Below, one piece after another: positions 17,275-26,430 of a stretch of DNA of 64,000 nucleotides. The stretch is taken from contig NZ_CP195106.1 of assembly GCF_051175385.1 (NCBI RefSeq), positions 5,146,001 through 5,210,000 of the forward strand. Reading direction: 5' to 3'. The stretch's first letter is position 1, and each line of letters starts with the position of its first letter. Position numbers and translations under genes: made by a program. This DNA comes from Tundrisphaera lichenicola (GTDB lineage: Bacteria > Planctomycetota > Planctomycetia > Isosphaerales > Isosphaeraceae). The notes beneath the pieces are model-generated. The model made no database searches. It was not told the DNA's origin and saw nothing but the letters and a program-made list of their open reading frames with translations.

Positions 17275-19272
17275 TCAAGCTTCTTCCTTAGGTCGAGCGA
17301 TGAGCATAGGTATGCTCAGACCGTGGCGTACCTTCTCGACGGTCTCACCGAAAAGGAGGTCACGAAAAATGCCGTGACCGTGAGATCCTACGACTAGAAG
17401 ATCGACCGGTTCTCCTTTAAGTTGCTTGATCAACTTGCCCGCGCGATCGGGACCGTGGAGAAGGACTGAGTGAACATCAAATCCTTTGCCTCGAAGGACT
17501 TCGACGATCTCGGCTAGGTATCGTTGGTCGGCTCCAGTTTCCCGGTCGGCCGTCTCTTCTCCATAGACTCTCGTCATCGGCGAGTCGACGACATGGAGCA
17601 AGACCAGGCCCGTCCTGCCCGGAATAGCGAGACTGAGTGCCCGACTGAGGATCTCGGAATCTCCTGAACCGCGTTCTAGGGCGACACCGATGCGCGTTAT
17701 GGTCCGCGGACGAAGTGTATCGGACCAATCGAGTTCCAGGAGCGGCTCGGGCTTCCAGGTGGGGCCGGGACGCACGATTGGTTTGATCGTGACCCAAATC
17801 AGTAGGCCCAATGCAGCGGCCGAAACACCGTAGAGTGACCCAGCTACGACCCAGGAGAGCGGAACTGGTCCGAAAGATCTGCCAGATGCCGCGGCCAAGC
17901 CAACCCACTCCTCGATATTATCGTAGACCAGCTTCGCATTGAGTCCAACGATGACAGCGGCGGACGACCAGGCCAAGATTTGCCCCCACCATCGGGTTGC
18001 AAACTCGCCCATATTTCGCCGGTTCGAGGTGAAATGAATCAGCGGTATGACCGCGAATGAGAGCTGCAGGCTCAGGATGACCTGGCTCAGGACCAGCAAT
18101 TGAAGGGTCGAATTCTCGCCGGCAAGCCAGATGGTCAGGACGGCAGGAATGAGCGCGAGCGAACGAGTAATCAGCCTTCGCATCCAGGGGGCAATCTTGA
18201 GGTCGAGATACCCCTCCATAATGATCTGGCCGGCGAGGGTGCCGGTGAGTGTCGAGCTTTGCCCGGCGCAGAGTAATGCAAATCCAAATAAGATGGGAGC
18301 TATCGGTCCAAGTATTGGTAAAAGCTCATGTGCCTTCTCGATGCTGTCTACCTCGACCTTTCCGTAGAACACGGCGGCACTTAAGACCAGGATTGCCGCA
18401 TTCACGAGGAAAGCGACATTCAAAGCGAGGGCTGAGTCGATCAGGTTATACCAGCAGGCCTGGGCCTTGCTCGCCCGATCGGTTCCAATCCGACGTGATT
18501 GAACAAGCGCGGAATGCAGGTACAGGTTATGCGGCATAACCGTGGCACCAAGGATGCCAATAGCCACGAACAATGAACCGGCAGGAAGACTCGGGCGCAA
18601 ACCGAGGATTATGGCCGATGCATCGGGTCGAGCCATGACGATCTGGATGAGGAAGCAACCGCCGATCATCGCCACAAGCCCCAGGATCGCCGCCTCCATC
18701 ATCCTCATACCGAAGCGCTGGAGGTAGAGGAGCAGGAAAGTATCGAGTGCCGTGACCAGACATCCTAAAAGCAAAGGGATTCCGAACAGCAAATTCAAGG
18801 CAATGACGGTCCCGACGACTTCGGCTAGATCACAAGCAGCGATCGCCACCTCGGCCAAGACCCATAGCGCGAAGTTGACCGGACGAGAGTATTCAGCACG
18901 ACACGCCTGGGCCAAATCATGACCGGTTACGACGCCCAACCGAGCCGAGAGTGTTTGGAGGATCACGGCCATTATGTTCGACATCAACAAGACCCAGATC
19001 AGGGCGTACCCAAATCGTGCCCCACCCTCCAGATCTGTCGCCCAGTTCCCTGGGTCCATATATCCGACGCTGACCAGGTAAGCCGGACCCATGAATGCGA
19101 AAAGTCGTTTTAAGGGATTTGAGTGAGCGACTCCAACCGAGCCATGAACCTCGCTTAGAGACTTGCGTTCGTCATCGATACCGGAGGTTGTCGTATGTCG
19201 CTCTCCCATCATTCCTTTATCCATCTTTGGTTTGAGTTCGCTAGGGACGTCCCATTTGGACTTGTCGAGCAT
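17275..19272 (-). CDS. Nramp-type divalent metal transporter fused to a UspA domain
   Basis: The 665-residue protein has two modules. Residues about 55-490 are an Nramp (MntH-like) proton-coupled Mn/Fe symporter with eleven or so membrane helices, the metal-binding DPGNWATD in helix 1 and MPHNLYLHS in helix 6. Residues about 520-665 are a universal stress protein domain (ITRIGVALERGSGDSEIL) with the ATP-binding pattern VVGSHGHG...GETVEKV, i.e. G-2x-G-9x-G-[ST]. The cytosolic UspA part may sense nucleotide to gate transport, which is inference. The start is the first ATG; later ATGs in the charged N-tail are alternatives. Transcribed divergently from 19411. Confidence 0.88.
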   Translation of the reverse strand: MLDKSKWDVPSELKPKMDKGMMGERHTTTSGIDDERKSLSEVHGSVGVAHSNPLKRLFAFMGPAYLVSVGYMDPGNWATDLEGGARFGYALIWVLLMSNIMAVILQTLSARLGVVTGHDLAQACRAEYSRPVNFALWVLAEVAIAACDLAEVVGTVIALNLLFGIPLLLGCLVTALDTFLLLYLQRFGMRMMEAAILGLVAMIGGCFLIQIVMARPDASAIILGLRPSLPAGSLFVAIGILGATVMPHNLYLHSALVQSRRIGTDRASKAQACWYNLIDSALALNVAFLVNAAILVLSAAVFYGKVEVDSIEKAHELLPILGPIAPILFGFALLCAGQSSTLTGTLAGQIIMEGYLDLKIAPWMRRLITRSLALIPAVLTIWLAGENSTLQLLVLSQVILSLQLSFAVIPLIHFTSNRRNMGEFATRWWGQILAWSSAAVIVGLNAKLVYDNIEEWVGLAAASGRSFGPVPLSWVVAGSLYGVSAAALGLLIWVTIKPIVRPGPTWKPEPLLELDWSDTLRPRTITRIGVALERGSGDSEILSRALSLAIPGRTGLVLLHVVDSPMTRVYGEETADRETGADQRYLAEIVEVLRGKGFDVHSVLLHGPDRAGKLIKQLKGEPVDLLVVGSHGHGIFRDLLFGETVEKVRHGLSIPMLIARPKEEA

Positions 19273-19410
19273 AACAGACGATCAAGGGCATCACAAGACT
19301 ACGATTTTGGACACCCAAAAAACTAAAAGGACACCTTGGCACGACAGCCGAAATCGTACTATTTGTGGAGAAGACCAACCGAGATCGATGAGTTAATCGG
19401 AGTAGGCACC

Positions 19411-19830
19411 ATGCGCGAGCGAACTGTCGGATTACTTCTCACGGTGGGGCTATTGGCAGGCATCGGGAATGAATCGCAAGCTCAAATCTCGATCGGAATC
19501 CCCAGTTTCGGATCGGGTATCGGAGTGGGAGTTCCTGGATACAGTTACGGCTCGAACAATATGTCCTGGTCGTATCCGGGACTGGGATTTTCGAGCTATA
19601 CAAGCGGATATGACCGTTATTCAACCTCAGCCTACCTGGGTGGTCCAGGGGCGTTGACTTATAGCTCGGGCTTTCGAGGCTATTCCGCAGCCCCTCAATT
19701 TTTTGGCTACCGAAATCCATCAAATTCGTATGAGGCCGTGGGGCGTGGCCCTTCGCAGGGATATCAATACGGCGCACGATATCGACGAGTTTACCCAAAT
19801 TACCTCAGCAGAGGCCGATCATTTCGTTGA
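19411..19830 (+). CDS. Small exported Gly/Ser/Tyr-rich protein 1
   Basis: The 139-residue product has a signal peptide (TVGLLLTVGLLAGIGNESQA, cleavage likely after SQA). The mature chain is low-complexity and rich in Gly, Tyr and Ser (SYGSNN, GFSSYTSGYDRYSTS, GYQYGARYRR) with a basic tail. I recognise no family. The ATG at 19411 has a CGGAG site nine bases upstream; a TTG at 19336 would add an unlikely leader. A second protein of the same type follows at 20016. A structural or surface role is plausible from composition only. Confidence 0.65.
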   Translation: MRERTVGLLLTVGLLAGIGNESQAQISIGIPSFGSGIGVGVPGYSYGSNNMSWSYPGLGFSSYTSGYDRYSTSAYLGGPGALTYSSGFRGYSAAPQFFGYRNPSNSYEAVGRGPSQGYQYGARYRRVYPNYLSRGRSFR

Positions 19831-20015
19831 GACGGCCTTGGATTCTTCAATCTCACGATGGTAGGAATTCGCGTTTCCTTTCTCGATCCTCGAAGTTTCG
19901 AGCCAAGCTCGTTCTGGAGGGTTTATACTAAAGGACGATCCGGTTGATTTTCCGGAGATTTGTCCAGATCAAGCGGTCGGTCGATCATTGATCTCATGTG
20001 ATCTGGGGGAACGCC

Positions 20016-20453
20016 ATGCGTCGCCTTTTTTTGGTTCTGGTATTCGTACTTTCAATGAATCTCGCGACGAAGAACGTCGATGCACAGCACGTTCCTGGTG
20101 GGCCGACTACTCCGCATCGAATGAACGGAAGCATCGGCCTACCGGAGGTTTATGGTACGAGTTGGGGAGTGGCTAGTTTCGGAATTCCGCGAACTTACTC
20201 CCTGTTTTCATCGTCATACGGCGGTGGGTATGGATACGGATATCCCCCACCCGGCGTCTTGCCAGGTAAGTTTGGTGTTGGGCTCTGGAGGTCTGGATTC
20301 GTAGCACCTGGTTACACTTACGGATCGGCCTACGGATACAGCACCTTCCCCTACCCCTATAAGCCGGGAGGTCCCCGATCTGGCCCATCGATTGGTGTTT
20401 ACGCGCCAGGATTTGGCCCGGGCGGACAGCCTCCTTCATTTTATAATCGATGA
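20016..20453 (+). CDS. Small exported Gly/Tyr/Pro-rich protein 2
   Basis: The 145-residue protein has a signal peptide (MRRLFLVLVFVLSMNLATKN, cleaved near VDAQ) and a mature chain dominated by Gly, Tyr and Pro (YGGGYGYGYPPPG, APGYTYGSAYGYSTF, GVYAPGFGPGG). GGGGGA precedes the ATG by six bases. It resembles its upstream neighbour in architecture and composition more than in alignable sequence, suggesting an old tandem duplication. Function unknown. Confidence 0.65.
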   Translation: MRRLFLVLVFVLSMNLATKNVDAQHVPGGPTTPHRMNGSIGLPEVYGTSWGVASFGIPRTYSLFSSSYGGGYGYGYPPPGVLPGKFGVGLWRSGFVAPGYTYGSAYGYSTFPYPYKPGGPRSGPSIGVYAPGFGPGGQPPSFYNR

Positions 20454-20469
20454 TTATTTGGGCACGTGC

Positions 20470-20493
20470 AGGGCCTAGATGACCCAAGGCCCT
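20470..20493 (+). terminator. Short stem-loop after the second Gly/Tyr-rich gene
   Basis: AGGGCCT (20470-20476) pairs with AGGCCCT (20487-20493) 17 bases after the stop codon. There is no clean T-run, so confidence is moderate. Confidence 0.4.
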
Positions 20494-20594
20494 AATTGCT
20501 TCCTAAACACGAGATGCCAGGCCGCCCTTAATGTAGATTTCTCATTGACTTCGGTCAACCTGGTTCGAAACCGGACCCCTTGCGTTAAGTGCCT

Positions 20595-21637
20595 CTAATC
20601 CTCGATCGCCGTCGCATCGGCTTTGATCCGGGCGACAAACGCCAGGCAGGCCGCCCGCAACGCCGCCAGGCTGGCATGACAGTGCCCGCGCGTCACCCAT
20701 CACGCATCCAGTCCCAGAGCCGCTCGATCCGGTTGAGGTCCGGGCTGTACCCGGGCAAGGGGATCAGCTCGATGCCCAACTCCTCCGCATGGCCCTGCAC
20801 CATCCAGGCGATGTGGCACGGCGCGTTGTCCCAGATGATCACGACCTTCTCGAGCAGGCCGGCCCGCCCGCCATCGGAGAACCCGCTCCAGGTAGTGGCA
20901 TGTCGCCATCGCGTCGCACGGGCCGTCCTCCCAGATCAGGCATTGCCCGCGGCTGAAGTCATACGCCCCGTATCAGTTGAGCCTCTCGAACAGCCCCGGC
21001 GTCGTGCTCACCCGCCACGACCGTTGCCCCTTGGGGACCCAGGTGTACCCCTCGTCGAGATCCTGGTGGAAGTGCGACTCGTCGATGTAGATCAGCGTCA
21101 CCTCGCGTCGGTGAACCTGCACGAAGAGCGTCGCGAGCCGCTCGACGTGCTCGGCACGCCGGCCCGGCTTGGCCTTGCCGAGCAGCTTCTTGATCCTCTA
21201 CCAGCTCAGATTGGCGGCCAGCGACATCCGGCGGATCGCGTTGCGTCCCACGTCCCGACCGAAGGTGGCCAGCACCCACTGCCGGAGCTTCTTCAGCGTC
21301 CAGCCGTGGCCGGGCAATCCGTGGTCGACCGGCTCGGTGGCGATGACGACCTCGACGAGTTGTCGGGACTGGTCGGGCGCAAAAGGGGGGCCGGCCCGCC
21401 GGTGCGGCGGTAGGTCAGGGCATCCGGCCCCTTGGTATTGTAGGTATGCAACCACGGGAGCACCGTCTCGTCCTGGCGGCCAAATTGATCGGCCCAGGTG
21501 GTGGCGTTATGGGTGCCGTCGGCGATCAGGGAGAGGGCCAGGAAGCGTTCGCGGGTGCGGGGGTGTTCGGCCTGGAGGGCCAGGCGTCGCAGGTCGTCGA
21601 GCGATTGTCCCCATTTCTGCATCTCGATGCGGATCAT
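20595..21637 (-). pseudogene. IS630-family transposase, copy 3, multiply disrupted
   Basis: It begins MIRIEMQKWGQSLDDLRRLA and reads to GGPAPLLRP, then must shift -1 at a C6 tract (21390-21385 on the minus strand) to continue as FAPDQSRQLVEVV. Downstream damage includes AAG to TAG after LAANLSW (near 21198), TGG to TGA after GLFERLN (near 20975), and a further frame change near 20870. Unlike the other copies it retains the catalytic Asp-Asn in IWDNAPCH (GAC at 20828-20830). The reading ends ...TAIED with a stop at 20595. Confidence 0.8.
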
Positions 21638-21751
21638 CGGAGGCCCTCGCCTGGTTGAGACATATACCCCAATTCCCTGAGCCTCTCCAGGATAACGGAC
21701 CGGCCTCACATCGGAAACTCCTGGTCTCCATCTCCAGGGGATTGGGGATTA
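20596..21751 (-). mobile_element. IS630-family element, copy 3, diverged and decayed
   Basis: The transposase-start end (right side on the plus strand) carries GAAACTCCTGGTCTC at 21714-21728 and ends GGGGATTA at 21751. These match the termini of the 41030-42244 copy. The opposite end begins TAATCC at 20596 but lacks the subterminal GAGACC block, so it is either diverged or slightly truncated. The coding part is clearly a relative rather than a recent copy of the other two elements. Confidence 0.7.
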
Positions 21752-22311
21752 GGAAATTGTTTAACTACGTTTTCGGGGGGACAACAGCCTGATTTTAAGA
21801 ATCGTCTTGTGTCCATCTCTCGAAAGGCCGGCACCCCAGGAATGCCCACCAAGTGTGTTGATCGCAAATCGACGATCGCCATTGAGTACGAACAAGGCAT
21901 CCTTGTCTTGCTCGATCCCCAAAAAGCGAGCAACACGGTCCATTTTCATAGCCGGGTTGATCGCTCGTTGGGTCCCACGGTGCCAAAAATTAGGTGACAG
22001 AGCCGGACGGACCATCTCTCGGAGCGAGCCTTCAAGGTTTAATGGGGTGAGAGCGTTTCTCGATCGGGAATGGAAGGTCCGACCCCATCTGCGCCGTCAT
22101 AAATTGTGAGCCCTTCACCACTTACTACTCGGTGTCGAAGAGCAATCTCCGGTCGGTTTCTTGTCGAGTCAAGGAAGTCAAGTTTAGAGGAAAATGGAAG
22201 TGCCTTCCGACAGGCCCTCCGCGACCCGGCGTCGTCTCGGTAGAATTTGAGTAATATCGGCGATATTGCCGCGATCGGGTTGTACCGAATTTAATCAAGG
22301 GACGAGGTCGA
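21752..22311. other. Gene-poor gap after IS630 copy 3
   Basis: No credible intact gene is seen in these 560 bp. A minus-strand open frame at 21761-22015 (with RVARFLGIEQDKDALFVLNG) looks protein-like but lacks a ribosome-binding site and any family I recognise, and it abuts the IS end. It could be the remnant of a gene cut by the insertion. The last 100 bp presumably contain the promoter of the 22312 gene. Confidence 0.3.
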
Positions 22312-23619
22312 ATGTCATTTCCATTACTGGCCAGGGTTCGGCAACAAGTTCCTCAACCCCAGGTCGCTGATATTGCTGGTACTGTCCGACGCCTCATCTT
22401 GGAAAGCCGGATTCGCGAGCGTGTCCCGGCCGGAGGAACCGTGGCCGTCGGCGTTGGAAGTCGAGGTATCACCGCTATTCCGATCGTCGCCCGGTCGGCG
22501 GTCGATACCCTCAAGGAACTTGGATTCCGACCTTTTATCGTCGCGGCCATGGGAAGTCATGGTGGGGCGACGGCCGAAGGCCAGCGAGAACTCCTCGCCG
22601 GTTATGGGATTACTTCGTCGGCTATGGGTGTGGAAGTCCGGACCGAGATGGATACCGAGATCCTCGGGACCAACACGGTCGGCCTTCCGATCTATTTCGA
22701 CCGAAATGCTTATCAGGCCGATGGAATTGTCCTGCTCAATCGCGTCAAACCACACACCGACTTCAGTGGAACATACGAGTCGGGTGTGTTGAAGATGTTG
22801 GCCATCGGACTAGGAAAGCGCGATGGTGCCTCACAGATCCACAAACTTGGCATCCCTGGAATGCTCCAGGTCCTCCCGTCGGTCATGAAATTCCTGGTGG
22901 CCAACACCAAATTTGCCCTCGGGCTGGCGATCCTGGAGAACGTCAATGACATGCCCGCCGAGATCGTCGCGCTAGAGCCCGAGGAGATTCTTGATTCCGA
23001 GCCGAAGCTCCTTCAGAAAGCCCGCGGCCTCATGGGGCGGCTTCCATTCGACCAAATCGATGTTTTGATGGTCGGTGAACTGGGGAAAAATTATTCGGGG
23101 TCGGGAATGGACCCGAATGTCATTGGGCGTCTCATGGTTGAGACGATGAATGACCACCCACGTCCTGTCGTGACCCGGCTGGCCGTGCTCGATGCATCCG
23201 ATGAGACCCACGGAAATATCGTTGGAGTCGGATTTGCCGATTTGACGACCGAACGGCTCGTCTCAAAGCTCGATCCCGAGCCATTTCGGATCAACGTCCT
23301 GACGTCTTGCTGCCTCGAACGGGCTAGAATACCCATAACGATGCCAACTGATCGCGATGTAATGGCCGCCTCGCTCGATACCTGCTGGCGAATCGATCCG
23401 CTCGAAGCTCGCGTGGTCGTCATCCCAAACACCCTTGAACTGACAACGCTGTGGGTCTCCCCGGCCCTCGATTCGGAGATCGTGTCAAACCCACATTTGG
23501 AGCGTGAGACGGATTATCTCCCGATGCCATTTTCCTCAACAGGAACCCTGGATCAGGAATCCATGTTTCCCGAAAGTGTCCGGGGGCGACGTGTACTTGG
23601 AGCCTATTCCGTCCATTGA
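22312..23619 (+). CDS. LarA-like (lactate racemase domain, DUF2088-type) protein
   Basis: The 435-residue protein resembles the lactate racemase N-terminal family: VAVGVGSRGITAIPIVARS, FIVAAMGSHGGATAEGQRELL and LLNRVKPHTDFSGTYESGVLK with MLAIGLGKRDGA. In true LarA, His and Lys residues hold a nickel-pincer cofactor. The KPHTDF and GKRDG blocks could be the counterparts, but I cannot align them with certainty. An alternative is a distinct racemase or epimerase of unknown substrate. A GGGACGAGG site precedes the ATG. No larB, larC or larE is nearby. Confidence 0.6.
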   Translation: MSFPLLARVRQQVPQPQVADIAGTVRRLILESRIRERVPAGGTVAVGVGSRGITAIPIVARSAVDTLKELGFRPFIVAAMGSHGGATAEGQRELLAGYGITSSAMGVEVRTEMDTEILGTNTVGLPIYFDRNAYQADGIVLLNRVKPHTDFSGTYESGVLKMLAIGLGKRDGASQIHKLGIPGMLQVLPSVMKFLVANTKFALGLAILENVNDMPAEIVALEPEEILDSEPKLLQKARGLMGRLPFDQIDVLMVGELGKNYSGSGMDPNVIGRLMVETMNDHPRPVVTRLAVLDASDETHGNIVGVGFADLTTERLVSKLDPEPFRINVLTSCCLERARIPITMPTDRDVMAASLDTCWRIDPLEARVVVIPNTLELTTLWVSPALDSEIVSNPHLERETDYLPMPFSSTGTLDQESMFPESVRGRRVLGAYSVH

Positions 23620-23816
23620 CCTGGTCGAAGGATCCTGAACATTGCCCTTGCAGGAAGATGATCGTCGCGAGATAATCGCCGGATGCGCGGCTCGTCGAGC
23701 CGTGATTTCTTCGGAAGATTGGCCGAAAGTCGGTTCAATCCGAGCTTCCGGCCCGGTCGGCGGGGCGCCTTCGGGCGGAGCGCCAGTACCGGGTCCTGGA
23801 TGGGACAAGGCGAGAC

Positions 23817-24461
23817 ATGGCGGACGCGGTCAAGATTCGGGTCGAATTGCGCGACCCCGCGAAGAACAAAGGCACGGGCACGAAGTTCGCCCGACGGCTC
23901 CGGAAGCAAGGCCGGATTCCCGCGATCATCTACGGCCATAAGCAGGCCCCAACTCCCATCTCGATGAGCCGAGAGTCGGTCTGGGAGATGATCAAAAAAC
24001 AGACACACCTTGCAGAACTCGAGATGGATGGTGCCGGGCCGGAAACGGTCATGGTCCGCGAAATCCAGTGGGATTACCTGGGCAAGGAGATCATCCATCT
24101 CGACTTCGCCCGTGTCTCCGCCGGTGAGTCGATCGAGACCGAAGTTCGGATCGACCTTCGTGGAACGGCTCCGGGAACTCAAGAGGGTGGCGTCCTGGAA
24201 CAGCTGATCCATTCCATCGAAGTGACCTGTCGAGCCGATGCGATCCCGGACAACATCAAGCTTGACATCTCAGAATTGCACGTCGGCAAGGCGATTCACG
24301 TCAAAGAGTTGAAGCTCCCGGAAGGCGTGACTGTCAAGGCTGATCCCGAGTCGCTGGTTGTTCACGTCACGACCAAGGTTGCGGAAACGACATCGACCGA
24401 GGTCGGAGAAGGAACCCAGCCCGAAGTGATCAAGCCCGAACGCAAGGAAAAGGAAGACTGA
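23817..24461 (+). CDS. rplY: 50S ribosomal protein L25/general stress protein Ctc
   Basis: The 214-residue protein is the long Ctc form of L25, which binds 5S rRNA. The N-terminal L25 domain reads VELRDPAKNKGTGTKFARRLRKQ then GRIPAIIYG; the TL5-type C-terminal beta domain reads VRIDLRGTAPGTQEGGVLEQ and KLDISELHVGKAIHVKELKLP. A charged tail ends the protein. It is followed after 35 bp by pth, a common bacterial arrangement. The leader has an exact CGGCTC/GAGCCG palindrome near 23692. Confidence 0.93.
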   Translation: MADAVKIRVELRDPAKNKGTGTKFARRLRKQGRIPAIIYGHKQAPTPISMSRESVWEMIKKQTHLAELEMDGAGPETVMVREIQWDYLGKEIIHLDFARVSAGESIETEVRIDLRGTAPGTQEGGVLEQLIHSIEVTCRADAIPDNIKLDISELHVGKAIHVKELKLPEGVTVKADPESLVVHVTTKVAETTSTEVGEGTQPEVIKPERKEKED

Positions 24462-24496
24462 CCTTCGTGTTGGCGATTTCGAGGGTGGTCTAGGGC

Positions 24497-25066
24497 ATGT
24501 TCAAATTGGTGGTCGGTCTCGGAAATCCTGGGAGTAAATACGAAGGAACACGGCATAACATCGGGTTCGAGGTGATCGATCGCCTCTCCATTGGCGGTCA
24601 AGGCGTGAAGTTTTCAAGGAAGTTCGAGGGACAGCTCGCGGAGGTCGAGATCGGCTTCCAGCGAATCCTGCTCCTGAAACCTGAAACCTTCATGAACCTC
24701 AGCGGCCGGAGTGTTATTCCTGCCCTTCGCTTTTATAAGCTGGAAGCCGTGGATCTTCTCGTTATCTGCGACGATTTGAATTTGCCATTAGGCAAGCTCC
24801 GGATTCGTAAAGGCGGTTCCGACGGCGGACAGAAAGGGCTCCGAGATATCTCTGCACAGCTCGGTTCCGAGGATTTTGCCCGACTCCGAGTCGGGATCGG
24901 CGACCGAGGACCGATCGATGCATCCGACTTCGTATTGAGCCGTTTTCGTCCTGCCGAACGATCGGTTGTCGAGGATTCTTTGATCGTCGCCACCCAGGCT
25001 GTGGCCGTCTGGGTCACCCAGGGAGTCGACGCTGCAATGAATCGATTCAATGGACCAGTCCAATAG
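24497..25066 (+). CDS. pth: Peptidyl-tRNA hydrolase
   Basis: The 189-residue enzyme releases peptides from prematurely dropped peptidyl-tRNA. Signature blocks: VVGLGNPGSKYEGTRHNIGF with the catalytic His, LLKPETFMNLSGRSV with the conserved Asn, and VICDDLNLPLGKLRIRKGG with the Asp. Length is normal. It is co-directional with rplY and probably co-transcribed. Confidence 0.96.
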   Translation: MFKLVVGLGNPGSKYEGTRHNIGFEVIDRLSIGGQGVKFSRKFEGQLAEVEIGFQRILLLKPETFMNLSGRSVIPALRFYKLEAVDLLVICDDLNLPLGKLRIRKGGSDGGQKGLRDISAQLGSEDFARLRVGIGDRGPIDASDFVLSRFRPAERSVVEDSLIVATQAVAVWVTQGVDAAMNRFNGPVQ

Positions 25067-25196
25067 CGGCTAGTTTTCAGCCCCATGCTGTTTGCTTACC
25101 ACTGGGGACGTGGTCTCGTCGCCCCGAAAACATGATCGCTTACCTTCTTCCTTTTCCGGCTGACCGCTGACAGCTTACGTCCAAGAGGAGAGAGCC

Positions 25197-25601
25197 TTGC
25201 CAGTAAATACGTACGAGGGGATGTTCCTGCTCGATAGCTCCAAGGTCGCCCTCAGTTGGGACGACTCGGTTCGTCAAGTTCATGACATCCTGACCAAACA
25301 CAACTCCGAGATCGTGGCGAGCCGCCAGTGGGACGAGCGTCGGCTGGCTTACTCGGTCGACGGTCACAAGAAGGGCACTTACCTCCTCACGTACTTCAAG
25401 ACCGAGGGGTCGAATGTCGAGGAGATTGTCGCTGATTGTCATCTGAGCGAACTCATCCTCCGAGAGCTCGTCTTGAAGGTCCATCCCAAGCTTGTCGACC
25501 ATTTGGTCGACCGAGCGATGACTTCGACGCCCGGTGAAGGTGAGGAAGCTCCTCGCGAGGAAGAGGACGATCGTCCTCGTCGACGACGCAGAGAGGATTG
25601 A
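25197..25601 (+). CDS. rpsF: 30S ribosomal protein S6
   Basis: The 134-residue protein has the S6 fold from NTYEGMFLLDSSK through SRQWDERRLAYSVDGHKKGTY to YLLTYFKTEGSNVEEI. It is followed by an acidic then Arg-rich tail (EEEDDRPRRRRRED), longer than in E. coli. The start is a TTG at 25197, six bases after AGAGGAGAG, and no ATG fits. It begins the rpsF-ssb-rplI-dnaB cluster. Confidence 0.95.
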   Translation: MPVNTYEGMFLLDSSKVALSWDDSVRQVHDILTKHNSEIVASRQWDERRLAYSVDGHKKGTYLLTYFKTEGSNVEEIVADCHLSELILRELVLKVHPKLVDHLVDRAMTSTPGEGEEAPREEEDDRPRRRRRED

Positions 25602-25803
25602 CCTGCCGGAAAACTCGATTATTCAGGTCATCGCCAACCTTGAGCTCGGTCGATACCCAATTCCAGTCGAGCGTTGAGGTTCCGAGAGAACGCTTGTTGC
25701 CTACTCAGGGATGTGGTAGCCTTCCCTTAGGGAACAAGCGTCTACGCTCATCCGGTTGGTCGGGGATCGGCGGTCCCTTCATCGTTTTGGGGAGGTTGAG
25801 GCG

Positions 25804-26346
25804 ATGGCCCAGTTGAATAAAGTCTTCCTTATGGGAAATCTGACGCGTGATCCTGAGTTGCGTCGCCTCGCCAACGGGACAGCTGTAACCGATCTTGGCC
25901 TTGCTCTGAATCGTTCGTTCATGGGCAAGGACGGCGAAAAACGCGAGGAAGTCGTGTTCATCGACGTGACGGTCTGGGATCGTCAGGCCGAAACCTGCTG
26001 TCAGTATCTGAAAAAGGGGCGGGCTGTTCACGTCGAGGGTTTCCTCAAGATGGACACCTGGGAAGATAAGAACTCCGGCGAGAAGAGATCTAAGGTCAAG
26101 GTTCAGGCGGATCGGGTTCAGTTCCTCGATCGTCGCGAAGACTCGGGAGGAGTCCCAGGGGGAGAGGACGATTATTCCGCTCCTGCTCCTCGCGACTCGG
26201 CACCTCGTCGTTCCTCCCCCGATCCTCGATCGATGGGAAATGGCCCCTCTCGAGCCGGCTTCAATAACTCGACAGCCCCGAGCACTTCGCCTCGTCGTCC
26301 TCCCTCGCCGCCTGTCGATGCCGATGATGACGATATTCCGTTCTGA
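25804..26346 (+). CDS. ssb: Single-stranded DNA-binding protein
   Basis: The 180-residue protein has an N-terminal OB fold (AQLNKVFLMGNLTRDPELRR, FIDVTVWDRQAETCCQYLKK, GRAVHVEGFLKMDTWEDKNS). A disordered Pro/Ser/Arg linker follows, ending in the acidic tip DDDDIPF that recruits repair and replication proteins. GAGG stands just ahead of the ATG at 25804. Positioned between rpsF and rplI, as in many bacteria. Confidence 0.95.
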   Translation: MAQLNKVFLMGNLTRDPELRRLANGTAVTDLGLALNRSFMGKDGEKREEVVFIDVTVWDRQAETCCQYLKKGRAVHVEGFLKMDTWEDKNSGEKRSKVKVQADRVQFLDRREDSGGVPGGEDDYSAPAPRDSAPRRSSPDPRSMGNGPSRAGFNNSTAPSTSPRRPPSPPVDADDDDIPF

Positions 26347-26430
26347 TACAAACGCCCCGGGAGCCGGCTAATTCGGGCCGGCGGGGCCAGACACCTAGCG
26401 ACGACCGTCCTCAGGAGTGAGTGCTGCATC

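Noticed and set aside
20505..20590. TGGTTCGAAACCGG looked like a tRNA T-arm
   Set aside because: No matching 7-bp acceptor stem lies 70-90 bases upstream and no anticodon arm can be drawn, so it is not a tRNA gene.
20589..21413. 274-codon plus-strand frame across IS630 copy 3
   Set aside because: Antisense shadow of the decayed transposase; the same shadow appears under the other copies.
21761..22015. Minus-strand 84-codon frame next to IS630 copy 3
   Set aside because: Some stretches look protein-like, but there is no ribosome-binding site or recognised family. At most a gene remnant.
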